From Castanea sativa (lineage: Eukaryota; Streptophyta; Magnoliopsida; Fagales; Fagaceae), in NCBI RefSeq assembly GCF_040712315.1, contig NC_134016.1, positions 4,317,501 through 4,381,500 on the forward strand: a DNA stretch of 64,000 nt. The letters are read 5' to 3'. A program made the translations under genes and the position numbers. This document shows, in pieces, positions 11,940-23,239 of this stretch. Numbering within the stretch: the first letter of the stretch is position 1; the number at the start of each line of letters is the position of its first letter. Below the pieces are notes generated by a model. It saw only the letters and a list, made by a program, of their open reading frames with translations. It ran no database searches and was not told the origin of the DNA.

Positions 11940-12430
11940 TTAAGTATGGCCACAAGTTTTGACATTTGTACAAAGCTGAATTCTAGGCCCATCAGATCCC
12001 AAGCCCAGATTGTTACCAATGGATTCAGGTCCACTGGGACTCCCTCTTCCCAAATTGGCCCACCTCCCACCCATTCGGCCCATAAACCATCGTTTTCTGA
12101 CCACAGCACACTTTTGCGTTTCCTCAAAATCTCTGGTTCTCAATCGCCTAGCTTTCTATCAAATACGAGCATACGGGTACTTTTAATTTTCGGGTTTATT
12201 TATTTCTTTGAAAATAACTTTAGTAAATTAGTATTATTTTTACTTTTACGGTATTTTTTTTATTATAAATTTTTTCGTGTTTAAAATAATATATTTTTAC
12301 CTTTGTGTTTTTTGTTTCCCAGTTTCTGATCCATTGAGTCAATTCTTTTCGATCCTTTATAATTACTGATCAATTTGGTCTTGGCCCGTTTGTTTGGGTT
12401 TGGGAAACCTATGATTATAGTCTCAAATGT
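11940..12430 (+). repeat. Diverged duplicate of 39960-40770
   Basis: Shares order and wording with 39960-40770: GGCCCATCA..., then AACCATCGTTTTCTGACCACAGCACAC, then TATCAAATACGAG, then (after an intron-like T-rich gap) TCTGATCCATTGAGTCAATTC. The layout looks like the leader and first intron of a duplicated, now dead, gene. No ORF of note. Confidence 0.5.
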
Positions 12431-12968
12431 GCTTTTTAGGATATCCTGCCCCTAATTGATAGGTTGTAATTATATAAGTGCCCTGAAAATGTCCGTGATT
12501 ATAGTCTCAAAATGATGGCAAATTAACTCAGGGCATTGGATTTCTAGTATTGTTATGAACATATACATTGGGCACATTTGCTGCTAACAAAGCTGTCAAT
12601 CTTTTAATGCAACCCTTCTGTTTGCGAGAATAAAAACTATCTTGAAAAGAAGTACTTGGAAGACAAAACTTCACACCAAATTGATGGGCTCTGCTGCTTC
12701 CTAAACTGAAAGAACTTCAAAAGTACAAAATATTCAACTAGGAAAAACAAGGGAACAAGCAATGTAATCGCAATATGTAGATATTTTAATTCAGAATTCA
12801 AGTTCATACAAATAAGAAATATTCAAATTACACAAACTCCTAAGTTAAGTAATAAAAAACTATCCTTAGATAATTCATGTGAAATAAATGCACTTACAAA
12901 CATGAAGTTATTCTTCCGTTGACCGGGTATGTGAATTTAGTTTGTCAGATTTTTGTTGTGTTCCTTTT
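12431..12968. other. Intergenic, no gene seen
   Basis: No domain or repeat structure recognised beyond a repeated GATTATAGTCTCAAA phrase (about 12413 and 12500). Confidence 0.5.
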
Positions 12969-13240
12969 TGTTAGAAGTATTGGTTAAATGATTAAATTTA
13001 CCATATCCCAATAGTTTAAACTTTTGGGACAATCGGTAATTTAACATGGTATCAGAGCATGAGATCTTGAGTTCGATCGTTGTCACTCTACCTCCCATTT
13101 AAATTCCCACGTATTGGGCCTCACCTATTGAAAGGTAGTTTCGACCCACACGTGAGAGGGAATGTTAGAAGTATTGGTTAAATGATTAAATTTACCATAT
13201 CCCAATAGCTTAAGCTTTTGGGATAATCGGTAATTTAACA
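12969..13240 (+). mobile_element. TRIM (miniature LTR retrotransposon)
   Basis: Two 78-bp terminal direct repeats, 12969-13046 and 13163-13240, each starting TGTTAGAAG and ending TTTAACA, differ at only three positions. Directly after the first is TGGTATCAGAGC (13047-13058), the classic primer-binding site for initiator methionine tRNA. Directly before the second is a purine-rich GTGAGAGGGAA tract. Flanks CTTTT and CTTTC are a one-mismatch 5-bp target duplication. Total length 272 bp with no coding capacity, so it depends on another element's proteins. It is much smaller than Cassandra-type TRIMs and closer to the SMART size class. A deleted relative lies at 49951-50073. Confidence 0.9.
13047..13058 (+). 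promoter_or_regulatory. TRIM primer-binding site
   Basis: TGGTATCAGAGC abuts the 3' end of the left 78-bp LTR. It is complementary to the 3' end of plant initiator tRNA-Met and fixes the element as plus-strand oriented. Confidence 0.9.
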
Positions 13241-14512
13241 CTTTCTAATAATACCTTTAATCTTTATTTATAGTAGAAAAAAAAAAAACAGTTACTACAC
13301 CCCTTCTCATATTTTAGTAACTTCTATTGCACTCTGACTTAGTGAATAACTGACTCGCATACTCACTTTACAAAAGCCTTTAATTATGTGACCATGTGAG
13401 TTTACTGTGATATTCTTTGTTATAATAGGCCTTGCAAGTTTGCTTATTTGGGCCATGGTTTACATTGATCAAGATCCAGCCCATTAAGTCGCCATTTTGT
13501 GGATAACTGACTCACATGCTCACATCTAAAAATATTTATTTTTAGCCTAACACCTTCAAGCCGAATAAACCACAGTGGGGGATTTGGATTGTCAGTTTGA
13601 GCCCAAACCATTAGGAGCTTTTGGACCACATCTTTACTCTTTAGTGGATTATTTTGGGTTTAAGATTATTCATTTGAGCATCAATATTCGTTAATGTTAC
13701 CTTTAATATTACTTTTTAAACATTTGTGCCAAAAGGCCCAAAACGTAAAAATACAGGCACAAAACTAATATTTTAAAAAAAAATAATAAAGAAACATTTA
13801 GCTGTTGCAAAGAGGAAATAAAATGAAAATAATAATTTTAAAATATTCTTTTCTTTTCTTAAGACTTTAAATTTTCATCTCTCTCAAAATTTGAAGGAGG
13901 AATTTCTTCAATTCTTTTCCCTTTATGTTACTCTCGATAAAGGTTGCTTATATTCCATTATTTTTCATTCATTTATTTTAAAACATCCAAACAAGATTAG
14001 TTAATTTCATTTCATTAATTTCATTTCCATTTATTAGTTAATTTTATATTTAATAGATTTTTTTAAAGAAATTGGACTGAATGCTTGAATTAAATAAATT
14101 TGAAATTTAAATAACTCAAATGAACTCAAAAAAAGTTTCACAACCAAAAAAAAAAATAAACTCAATGCAAGTGATGATGCCAATGCCACTCTACAAGAAA
14201 CTACTACTACAAGAGTCTGTTTGATCCATATTTTTAGTTTTGTGTTCTCAATAACCGCATTCTAAATATTTTGAGAAATTGTTCCAAAAAATGGTTCTCT
14301 AATATTTTTGCATCCCAAATTAATACTTGTTTGACACTTGTTTTCTATTGATTTTTTTTTTTTTTTGAGTTCTCAATCCCGATATATACAACAACAACAA
14401 AAATATTCATTTTATGTTTCGATAGAAAAACTCTACACAAATTACATAACACAATTATCAAAAATAAACAAACAAAAAAATCCAAACGAGAGAGACGTTC
14501 TATTTTGCACTA
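13241..14512. other. Intergenic, no gene seen
   Basis: AT-rich. The part from about 14215 to 14400, and again 15550-15640 beyond the Pack-MULE, shows weak inverted similarity (ACTTGTTTTCTATT...TTCTCAAT), so the Pack-MULE may have landed inside an older MITE. No gene recognised. Confidence 0.45.
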
Positions 14513-14522
14513 AAAAAATAAG

Positions 14523-15539
14523 GGAAAATTACACTTTATCTAACTGTGGTTTGCCTGAAAAACACTTTGCTTACCCATGGTTTAAAAATTGGCACTTTAC
14601 CCACCTGAAGTTAGTTCAGTTTGTCTTCCATTACTTATCTCGGTTAAAAATAGGGGTAAATATGTATTTTTGGTACCCTTTTATGTCTCCCTCCTCTAAA
14701 AACATAAAAAAAGGAAAAAAAATTAAGGAAAAAGAAGATCTAAAAGCTAAGTTTTGTAAAAATTAAAACTTAACTTTAAATCTTCTTTTTATATATCAAC
14801 TTTTAGATCTTCTATTTTAAAACCCTCCCCTCTTTTCATGTACTAACTTTTAGATTGCACCTAGTAGATAGGAGGCCATCTTCCATTTTCTTTGCCGTGG
14901 ACTGGAGACCAGTCTCAATATAAAGGAGAAAATCTTTAAATCTCAAACCTTCAATCGGATCACAGACGAAGGACCACTCAATCTTGCACTCATTTTTGCC
15001 ATCATCGTTGATTGGCGACAATATGAGTTTCCCCACGTATGACTTCATGCCTATGTTATTATCAATAATCTTATTGATCAAACACGGTTTGATGGGATCA
15101 ATCATCAGTAGTTTCTCTTTGGCCCACTTGATCGTCGTTTCCTCATTGCCATTGGATGAAGTTGTTGTTGGGGAAGGGACGTACTGGACCATTCCAGGCT
15201 GACCAAGGATCCCATCTACTTGGTAATATGTATCAATAGTAGGAATCCATTTCATGTATCAAAAGTTAATATACGAAAAGAAGATATAAAAGTTAGGTTT
15301 TAATTTTTACAAAATCTAACTTTTAGATCTTCTTTTCCCTTAATTTTTTAGTTTTTTATGTTTTTAGAGGAGAGAGACATAAAAGGGTAACAAAAATACA
15401 TTTACCGCTATTTTTAACCGAGGTGGATAATGGAAGACAAACATAGTTAAACTCAGGTGGGTAAAGTGCCAATTTTTAAACCAAAAGTAGGCAATGTGTT
15501 TTTTGGACAAACCATAAGTAGGCAAAGTGTAATTTCTCC
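14523..15539. mobile_element. Pack-MULE (Mutator-like, non-autonomous)
   Basis: Terminal inverted repeats of about 290 bp: the left starts GGAAAATTACACTTTATC and the right, reverse-complemented, starts GGAGAAATTACACTTTGCC. The similarity continues through TTTAAAAATTGGCACTTTACC to the AAGAAGATCTAAAAG stretch. The element is flanked by a perfect 10-bp duplication AAAAAATAAG (14513-14522 and 15540-15549), in the 9-11 bp range of Mutator-like elements. It has no transposase. The ~440-bp core is a captured gene fragment (next entry). The open frames over the two arms (14338-14766 and 15364-15603) are TIR reading frames, not genes. Confidence 0.88.
14836..15255 (-). pseudogene. Captured START/Bet v1-like (lachrymatory-factor-synthase-like) fragment
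   Basis: Minus-strand frame of 139 residues between the Pack-MULE arms. WIPTIDTYYQVDGILGQPG, TTIKWAKEKLLMIDPIKP, NNIGMKSYVGKLILSP, ECKIEWSFVCDPIEGL and ETGLQSTAKKMED match in order the plant lachrymatory-factor-synthase-like branch of the polyketide-cyclase/START fold. These proteins are usually 160-180 residues, so about the first 30-40 (including the usual N-terminal WEG segment) are missing. The frame is still open from ATG to TAG, so it was captured recently or kept open by chance. Expression would need a promoter in the arm. The identity rests on motif memory, not a search. Confidence 0.7.
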
Positions 15540-15795
15540 AAAAAATAAGTTGCTTACAATTACAAGAATGTGACTGAGAACAAAAAATAAAAAATAGAAA
15601 CAAGTTAAAGGTGCTTTCAAAAACTTTCTACACAGTGATTCAGGAGAAACTGTATAATTATCTAAAATCTATTTTTTTAAAGGGCAGTATTTATTCGATA
15701 TATTGTCTGCAATCACACTCTGTCCAAAACAACTGAAAATATGACATTAATAAGCCATGATTTTAAACTTGTAAACATAATTTAAAGTCAAGTTT
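15540..15795. other. Short spacer
   Basis: Begins with the Pack-MULE target duplication. No gene recognised. Confidence 0.5.
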
Positions 15796-17345
15796 CAATA
15801 CAAGAAAAACAAGTTATTGCGGTGAGCCTATTGCGAAAACTGCCACTATATGTCGCCTATTATGGCGCGTTTTTGGCCTACCGCTGTACATGAGATCTAT
15901 TGCGGCGTTCTATTGGCCCGCCGCAATAGTTCTAGTATTTTGCGGCGTACTACAGCGACGGCCCAATGACTCGCTACAATAGACCTATTTTAGTGGCATT
16001 AAGCTAGGATATAGCGGTGTGTCAATGACCCGCAGCAATAGACCCTTAAATTTCCTCCACTAGTCCTAAATTTTCCGTCTGTTTTTTTTTTTTTTGTCCC
16101 TTTTCATTTTTAGCGTCTTTTCGTTTTTATCCATTTCATTAGTCCCCCCCCCCCCCACACACACTCTCTCTCTCTCAGACACTTCGAAAATCTCTTCACT
16201 GTCTCATCTCTACCACTACCCACAAACCCATAGCCATAGCCACCACCACCTACAACCAAAGCCACCACCACGACCATCCAACCCCCAACCACCAAATCAC
16301 AAACAAAAACAAACCACTGTAAACCCACAGTCACCACTAGCCACCATCACCCACCCACCTGCCACCACCGTAAACCCCAACCCAAAATCAACCCACCACT
16401 AGCCACCACCACTACAAAACAACCACCAAATCACAAAACCTAGCCATCACAAATCACCAATTACAAAACAACCACCAAAACCCATCCATTACAATTTACA
16501 AATCACCAATCACAAAACAAAAACCCAGCCACCAAATCACCAATTACAAAACAACGTCTAGCACGATATCGCCGCTCTCAATCCAGTGGGCTTCCTGTTT
16601 TTTAAGAGGTAGTCGTAGCTCCGAAGGTCAGTCTTCTCTTTCCTTTTCTTCAGATTTGTGTGTGTTTCTTTCAAAGCTGTTTTGATTTGTTTTGAGTTTC
16701 TATTTCTCTGTTTCATTTCTAGGGTTTTAATCACGGTCTTGTTTAGTAGCTGAGAAAATTAAGGGCAAGATAATAAAAATTGGAACTTTTTAGGTTGTTT
16801 TTTTATGAAATGAAAATGCTTAGCTTGGGCATGAGTAATTGATAATTTAATTGTTACCTGGATTCTTTTTTTGTTTGTTTAGTAATTGATATTCGTTTTT
16901 CATTCTTAAACAGCGTCAACTTAGATAAAGCTATGAGCTCAACGATCAAATTGAAAGCTTTTATTTAGAAATCTTTTCATGGCGTGTTAAAGAGGTTTGG
17001 GTTCTTGGTTTTATCTCTCGACAAGATGATTGGATCAATTTTTTGTTTAATTATTGATTTTCTTAACCTTTTGTTTTCTACAAGTTTCAAGTTAAAAAAG
17101 GATGTGATCAAAGTGGGGGAATCAATTTATAAAGCTCTTGATTTCCTACTGAACAGGTTTGGGTTCTTCTTCATTTTTCAATTCTTCAAATTTGATTCTT
17201 ATTTGCCTTTCGCTTTCTACCAGTTTCAACTTAAATTCAGCAGTTAATTTATTGAAGCTTTCAATTTCGGAAGCTGTTTATCACCTTTTGAACAGATTTG
17301 GTTAGGGGCTAGCTTCTGGATATGCATAATTTGGGATTATATAGA
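15796..17345 (+). repeat. Left arm of the long inverted repeat
   Basis: In order: GC-rich subterminal zone with repeated ATTGCGGCG-type words (to ~16060), a CT/CA-rich low-complexity zone (16090-16560) that reads as a Pro/His/Ser-rich frame, then exon/intron-looking AT-rich sequence to 17345. No bona fide protein is recognised. Confidence 0.85.
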
Positions 17346-19211
17346 TGGGTTAGATAAAGCATATTAGGCCTATTATATTTATTAATATTTAATTGTTAAA
17401 ATTATTGGTTGAATTTGGAAGGGAAGTTAATTGTTAACCCTCTGTTTCATGGTTGTATAATTGATTTTTTTTTGGGCTGTCCATTTTCATTTGGATTTTG
17501 TTTTATGTGAGTTGAGTTTCTTAATTATTGCTCAATTTAGGGTATGTTTTAGTTATAAAGTTACTCCTTTTTTTTGTGGGCTCTTTGCATGCAGCGACCT
17601 TGTACCATTGTAGTGTTGTTGTTTAAATGATCTGTTTTAATGCATATCACAGGCAGAAAACTCTCTCTGATACTTGCATGTACACATGAGACATTTGTTA
17701 CCATAATTTAATATATTCTTTATTATAATATGTCATAAGAATGAGTGCCACAAAAGGTCATACTCTTGGAATACATGCCTATCATTCATTTTGTTTTTCT
17801 TCCTAGGCATTTAAATTGTCTATTTGTCATGCTCATAACCTTGCTCACTTGTCTATTTTTTTGTAACTGGGATGATTCCATCACCATCTCTCCTCTCCCT
17901 ATCTAGGTTCTTGTCCTGGAGGATAGAGATGGATTGGGACCCTGTTCCCTTCTTTCTCAGTAATAAATTATTCTTATTATTATTTTTTAAAAAAAATTTA
18001 AAAGAAGAGTAGCTAATGAAGATAATATCTTTAGGAATATTCCTGATTGAGGAAAGAGGTCTAATGATTTTATATTCAAAGCAGTTTGTTATACCAAAAT
18101 CAAACTGAAAAATGGTGAATGTCCATAAAGAAGTTACACATCAAGCATTCTGTAATGGAATAGAACTATTTCTAAGATTAGCTAGGATGTTTATGTAAAT
18201 ACAACAATCGAAAAGTGAGAAAAAAATATATATTTGGAACTTGTATTGTTGAATTTCCTCTAACTGAGAGGAATGTATTTTTCAAAGTAGCACTGCAATT
18301 TCAGAAGATTAACCACAAGGCAATCCAAGCTCAATTGAGCCATACGCTTTGATCTATACAGTTTCATGAATGAGAATTAGAATCAGATCCTTGGAAGTGT
18401 TTTCAGTGGGATTATTTGGTCCTGAGTCTGGGTACTGAGTTTTTGCTCGTCTTATGTTATGAGTCCCTCTCTGTGTTAGTTTTTTTTTTTTTTTTTTTTT
18501 TCCCAAGTTAATAAAAGTACAATAGTACGATAAAACTAACAAATTACGTAATTAACCGAGAGCAGTTAGTCCAAACATACTAATTCTTAAACCTACGGGC
18601 AATGGCAAGCTCCTGGTCTCAGTCTAATAATTTTTATGATCCTTCCACTTACTTAATTTTGAACAAATTCTGCCGATGTTTGCTTCTCATTTGCTGAACA
18701 ACTGCCTTTGTTGTAACACTTACAGATGCTTCAAAGGGCCAATTACATCTATTTTTGAACCATTGAATTAATGTCTCAACCATTGGAGATAGAGGTTTGA
18801 ATTCAATATTAATCCTGCCCATGGGGGAAAAAAAAAGATCAATTGTGAAAATTGAACCTAAATGAATGTGAAGATTGAAGCTGAAGGTTGGTCATAAGCA
18901 AAGTAATGGCCTTGGAGAAAGTCCTATGGCTTGACTTTAAATGGAAATTTTATAATTGATGGAAATATTGAAAAAATTTAGGAGACATATTTAAAGTCAT
19001 TACTTTGCTTATGACCAAAGTTACAACTCTTAATGGTACATGTTTCCAATCAAGAGGAGAGGAGGCATTCAAAACTTTGAAGCCTGCATGGTTTTAAGAA
19101 TAATTCAAAACTTTGGTTCAATTAAAAAATTGAACCAAGCAACATATAATGTGTGTGTGTGTGTATATATATATATGGTGTGAAGCAGATTTATCATATA
19201 TATATATATAT
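17346..19211. other. Loop between the inverted arms
   Basis: About 1.87 kb unique sequence. It contains an imperfect hairpin (TTGGTCATAAGCAAAGTAATG at about 18888 with CATTACTTTGCTTATGACCAA at about 18997), a long T-run near 18480 and short TG/TA repeats near 19150-19215. No gene recognised. Confidence 0.6.
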
Positions 19212-20821
19212 ATAATCCCAAATCATGCATATCCAGAAGCTAGCCCCTAACCAAATCTGTTCAAAAGGTGATAAAAAGCTTCCGAAATTGAAAGCTTCAA
19301 TAAATTAATTGCCGAATTTAATTTGAAACTAGTAGAAAGCGAAAGGCAAATCAGAATCAAATTTGAAGAATTGAAAAACGAAGGAGAACTCAAACCTGTT
19401 CAGTAGGAAATCAAGAGCTTTATAAATTGGTTCCCCCACTTTGATCACGGCCTTTTTTAAGCTGAAACTTGTAGAAAACAAAAGGTTAAGAAAATCAATA
19501 ATTAAACAAAAAATTTATCCAATCATCTTGCCGAGAGATAAAACCAAGAACACAAACCTCTTCAACACGCCATGAAAAGCTTTCGAAATAAAAGCTTTCA
19601 ATCCAATCATTGAGCTCACAGCTTCATCTGAGTTGACGCTGTTTAAGAATGAAAATCAAATATCAATTACTAAACAAACAAAAAAAGAATCCAGGTAACA
19701 ATCAAATTATCAATTACTCATGCCCAAGCTAAGCATTTTCATTTCATAAAAATTAAAAAAAAAAAAAAAAAAACCTAAAAAGTTTCAATTTTTATTATCT
19801 TGCCCTTAATTTTCTCAGCTACCAAACAAGACCGCGATTGAAACCCTAGAAATGAAACAGAGAAATAGAAACTCAAAACGAATCAAAATATCTTTGAAAG
19901 AAACACACACAGATCTGAAGAAAAGGAAAGAGAAGACTGACCTGCGGAGCTACGACTACCTCTTAAAAAATAGGAAGCCCACTGGATCGAGAGCGGTGAT
20001 ATCGTGCTCGACGTTGTTTTGTAATTGGTGATTTGGTAGCTAGGTTTTTGTTTTGTGATTGGTGATTTGTAAATTGTAATGGATGGGTTTTGGTGGTTGT
20101 TTTGTAATTGGTGATTTGTGATGGCTGGGTTTTGTGATTTGGTGGTTGTTTTGTAGTGGTGGTGGCTAGTGGTGGGTTGATTTTGGATTTGGGTTTATAG
20201 TGGTGGCAGGTGGGTGGGTGATGGTGGCTGGTGGTGACTGTGGGTTTGCTAGGTTGGGTTTGCTGTGAGTTGGGTTGGCTAGTGGTGACTGTGGGTTTAC
20301 AATGGTTTGTTTTTGTTTGTGATTTGGTGGTTGGGTGGTGGTGGCGGTGGCTGTGGTTGTGGGTGGCGGTGGCTGTGGTTGTGGGTGGCGGTGGCTGTGG
20401 CTGTGGGTTTGTAGGTAGTGGTAGAGATGAGACAGTGAAGAGATTTTCAAAGTGTTTGAAAGAGAGAGTGTGTGTGTGGGGGAGATTAATGAAATGGCTA
20501 AAAACAAAAAGGCGCTAAAAATGAAAAGGGACAAAAAAAACGGAGGGAAAATTTAGGACTAGTGGGGGCAATTTAAGGGTCTATTGCGATGGGTCATTGA
20601 CACTTCGCTATATTCGAGCTTAACGTCACTAAAACAAGTCTATTGTGGCGGGTCATTGGCCCGCCACTGTAGTACGCCACAAAATACTAGAACTATTGCG
20701 GTGGGCCAATAGAACGCCGCAATAGATCTCATGTACAGCGGCGGGCCAAAAACGCATCGTAATAGGCGACATATAGCGGTAGTTTTCACACCTGCTGCAA
20801 TAGCTCGTTTTTCTTGCAGTG
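19212..20821 (-). repeat. Right arm of the long inverted repeat
   Basis: Reverse complement of 15796-17345. The GGTGGCGGTGGCTGTGG repeats at 20336-20405 are a local expansion not matched in the left arm. The low-complexity frames over both arms are mirror images and are not counted as genes. Confidence 0.85.
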
Positions 20822-21139
20822 AAAGTCTTTCTTGCTTCTCCTAACTTATTGGATATGCTTACTCTAGAGCCACAAGTGAAACACTTTCTTGCTTCTCTGA
20901 AATTTGACTTGAATATGCCTCCTGCTGCTGAGCCACAAGAGAAAGTGCCTGTCTCTCTGAAATTAGACATGCAAGCTGCTTTAGAACCAAAAGAGAAAGT
21001 CCTTACTTCTCCCAAAATTGATTTGAATGTTTCTCTGTCTCCTACTCCAGACCCACCATAGGTAGACCTTGATTCTCATGAGAAGTTTAACTTCAATCTA
21101 CATGAAGCTCCCGAAGAGGACGAAGCCAATGATTACTGA
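20822..21139 (+). pseudogene. Asp-Leu-Asn repeat C-terminal fragment, unknown
   Basis: Starts exactly at the right end of the long-inverted-repeat element and reads through about four imperfect 18-21-residue units, for example VKHFLASLKFDLNMPP, EKVPVSLKLDMQAALEPK and EKVLTSPKIDLNVSL. An in-frame TAG lies at 21060, then VDLDSHEKFNFNLHEAPEED and a TGA. An acidic tail at the end suggests a real protein C-terminus. I do not recognise the family. The 11498-11688 fragment has the same D-L-N flavour. Confidence 0.45.
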
Positions 21140-22044
21140 GGTTTTTTTACGGGATCTGCATTTGTTGCTTTTTCTGTTTTTGTTTTGGTTTGTTTGTTTT
21201 GTTTTTTATTTTGTAAAACGTAGTTGTTATTACTTAAATTTTCTATTTAGATTTTCTTTTCAATATTCATTTGACGTGGTTTTTTATTTTATTTTATTGA
21301 ATAATCTAGAAAAAAAATATGTTTTGGTTATTTTTATGCTTTTTATGATTCTCCACGTGATCAATCATCTCTACTAATGCTCACGTCACGAGTACTACAT
21401 TATTAATTCCTAAATTTGTTACAAGTCAAAGAACCTACTTTCTCTATTTTACATTACTTTTTTAAAACACCTATATTAGATTATCTATTTCTATTTCTTA
21501 AATATGAGTAAAGAACTACTAAAAATAGATTTGCATGTGAATAGTAACCGTGTATGTTTATACAATTATTGTAACAACAATGTAAATTTACATAAGTTTA
21601 ATTGGATTGATGTGAGTGAATTTTGGAGTTGAATGTGCAAAATTTACACCTTATGTTATATATTATACATTAATTGATGTGGGTGCTTTGAGATGTTAAA
21701 AAATTGTAGCTTTGTTGGAATGATGTGGCAAGTATGATGTTAAAATTTGAAGCTTTGTTGAAATGATGTGGCAAGTAATATGATGTTATCCATTTTTAAT
21801 GACGTGGTTTTCCTCTATTGAACGAGAGTACAAGGTTAGCGACTATGTAATAATTACCTCTCCCCAAACTCAAATGATGTCGTACAGGGTCCATTATAAG
21901 AGCAACCGCATCAGTCTGGGTAAATATTTTCGTCTATTTTACAAGACCACTTTTACAAAACAAGCACATCAAAATATTTATTATACATTCTAATTTATTT
22001 TAAAAATATTTTTTATTAATATTTTATTAATAAATATCTCTTTC
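21140..22044. other. Intergenic, no gene seen
   Basis: AT-rich, with a short imperfect tandem duplication (GTAGCTTTGTTGGAATGATGTGGCAAGTA-like units at about 21707 and 21750). The last 150 bases before the CACTA element (GAGCAACCGCATCAGT...) resemble the inverted right flank near 39280, so CACTA may sit in an older MITE. Confidence 0.45.
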
Positions 22045-22059
22045 CACTACAAAAAAAAG

Positions 22060-22860
22060 AGTCTACTAGCGAGGATCAAATGCCCTCGCAAAAATTCAAA
22101 TATTGTCGCAAAAAGTTATTAGCAAGGGCATATGGCCCTTGAAGGCCGTCGTATATGCTCTTGTTGCTAAAAGAGATTTTGCGACCATACCTTCACAAAT
22201 AAATAAATTATGAGGGCAATCCGCCCTCACAAATATATTACCAAATGACGAGAAAAGTCGACGACTTATTTTTAACGAGGGGAAACAGTCGTCGTTAACA
22301 ACTATTTATGAGGACCTTTATACCCTCACAATTAGTTATTTGCGAATTCCAAATTCATGACATACTTTTTAGTGAAAAATAATAGCATCGCTAAAATTTA
22401 TTTATGAGGACTTTTAACCCCTCGCAACTTATTTTTAGCGAGGGAAAGTAGTCGTCGTTAATAAGTATTTGTGAGGGCATTTATACCCTCGCAATAATGG
22501 CATCGCTAAAATTTATTTGTGAGGGCTTTTAACCCCTCACAACTGATTTTTAGCGAGGGGAAGCAGTCGTCGTTAATAAATATTTGTGAGGACATTTATA
22601 CCCTCGCAATAATGGCATCGCTAAAATTTATTTATGAGGGCTTTTAACCCCTCGCAACTTATTTTTAACGAGGGAAAACAATCGTCATTAATAATTATTT
22701 GCAAATTTGAAATTAACGAAGAGACAAATATTTACGTCATTAAAATTTATTTGCAAAGGACTTTAATCCCCTCGCAATTAGTTAAGAATAATAGTGACAA
22801 CATTAATTGCGAGGGACTTTGTCCTCACTATAAAGTTATTTATGACCAATTTTTATGTCA
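22060..22860. repeat. CACTA left subterminal repeat array
   Basis: Many alternating copies of TTGCGAGGG and its complement CCCTCGCAA. From about 22391 to 22740 the array is a regular tandem of ~115 bp (CTAAAATTTA starts at 22391, 22506 and 22621). Subterminal motif arrays are the binding sites of the DNA-binding transposase subunit in CACTA elements. Confidence 0.8.
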
Positions 22861-23105
22861 TCGGTGGTAATATTTATATAATTTTTGAAATATTTTATTA
22901 TTTATTTTTAATTTATTTTATATCATTTCTGTTTAGCTATCATGTTACAATAGTAAACTAATTATTAAAAATTGATACAATAGTCCAATAATTACTAAAA
23001 ATTGATCCATTGAAAGATAAAAATTCATATAAGTTCAAACTTTAAAATATAAAATATACAAAGAAAACCTAAAATTAAACCTTGTTTTAAACTTAAACAA
23101 CTATT

Positions 23106-23215
23106 CTATGACAAAGATCTATATTAGTCTTCCCCTGAGTCACTCTCCAAGTTGTTTTGAACCTCTATGTTATTGTTTGAGTTGTCCTCTTCATCTCTGC
23201 TAGTACCATCCTAAA
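23106..23215 (-). pseudogene. Acidic C-terminal exon, probably of CACTA ORF
   Basis: Minus strand. After a TTTTAG splice-acceptor-like end the sequence reads DGTSRDEEDNSNN and ends LESDSGED then a stop. It lies in the CACTA body just left of the nested gypsy. The gypsy therefore probably sits in an intron between this exon and upstream exons right of 34202. Assigning it to the transposase gene is inference from position and strand only. Confidence 0.4.
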
Positions 23216-23239
23216 ATATCAATAAAAAAAAACATTAAC

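Larger units (their letters stand above)
15796..20821. mobile_element. Long-inverted-repeat element with CACTA-like ends
   Basis: Left arm 15796-17345 is the reverse complement of right arm 19212-20821 over about 1.55 kb, with scattered differences. The right terminus, reverse-complemented, starts CACTGCAAGAAAAACGAG; the left starts CAATACAAGAAAAACAAG. Both resemble the CACTACAAGAAAA start of plant CACTA (En/Spm) elements. Subterminal sequence is rich in GCGGCG/CCGC motifs, as CACTA subterminal repeats are. No transposase is seen. The flanking trinucleotides (TTT left, AAA right) are not a direct 3-bp duplication, so it may have been rearranged. It could equally be two head-to-head CACTA derivatives. 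Confidence 0.7.

Noticed and set aside
13047..13058. tRNA-Met gene fragment
   Set aside because: TGGTATCAGAGC sits exactly after an LTR and is the retroelement primer site; no cloverleaf around it.
14338..14766. 142-codon plus-strand ORF
   Set aside because: Spans the left Pack-MULE arm; the reading CGLPEKHFAYPWFKNWHF is a TIR translation repeated in the other arm.
16094..16402. Pro/His/Ser-rich 102-codon ORF and its mirror at 20166-20534
   Set aside because: Low-complexity CA/CT-rich DNA in both inverted arms; mirrored frames, no domain.
18885..19020. microRNA precursor
   Set aside because: A ~21-bp imperfect hairpin with a ~90-bp loop in an inverted-repeat transposon; no basis for a mature miRNA call.
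22391..22740. CRISPR-like array
   Set aside because: 115-bp units with both-strand motifs inside CACTA ends in a plant genome; no repeat-spacer structure.
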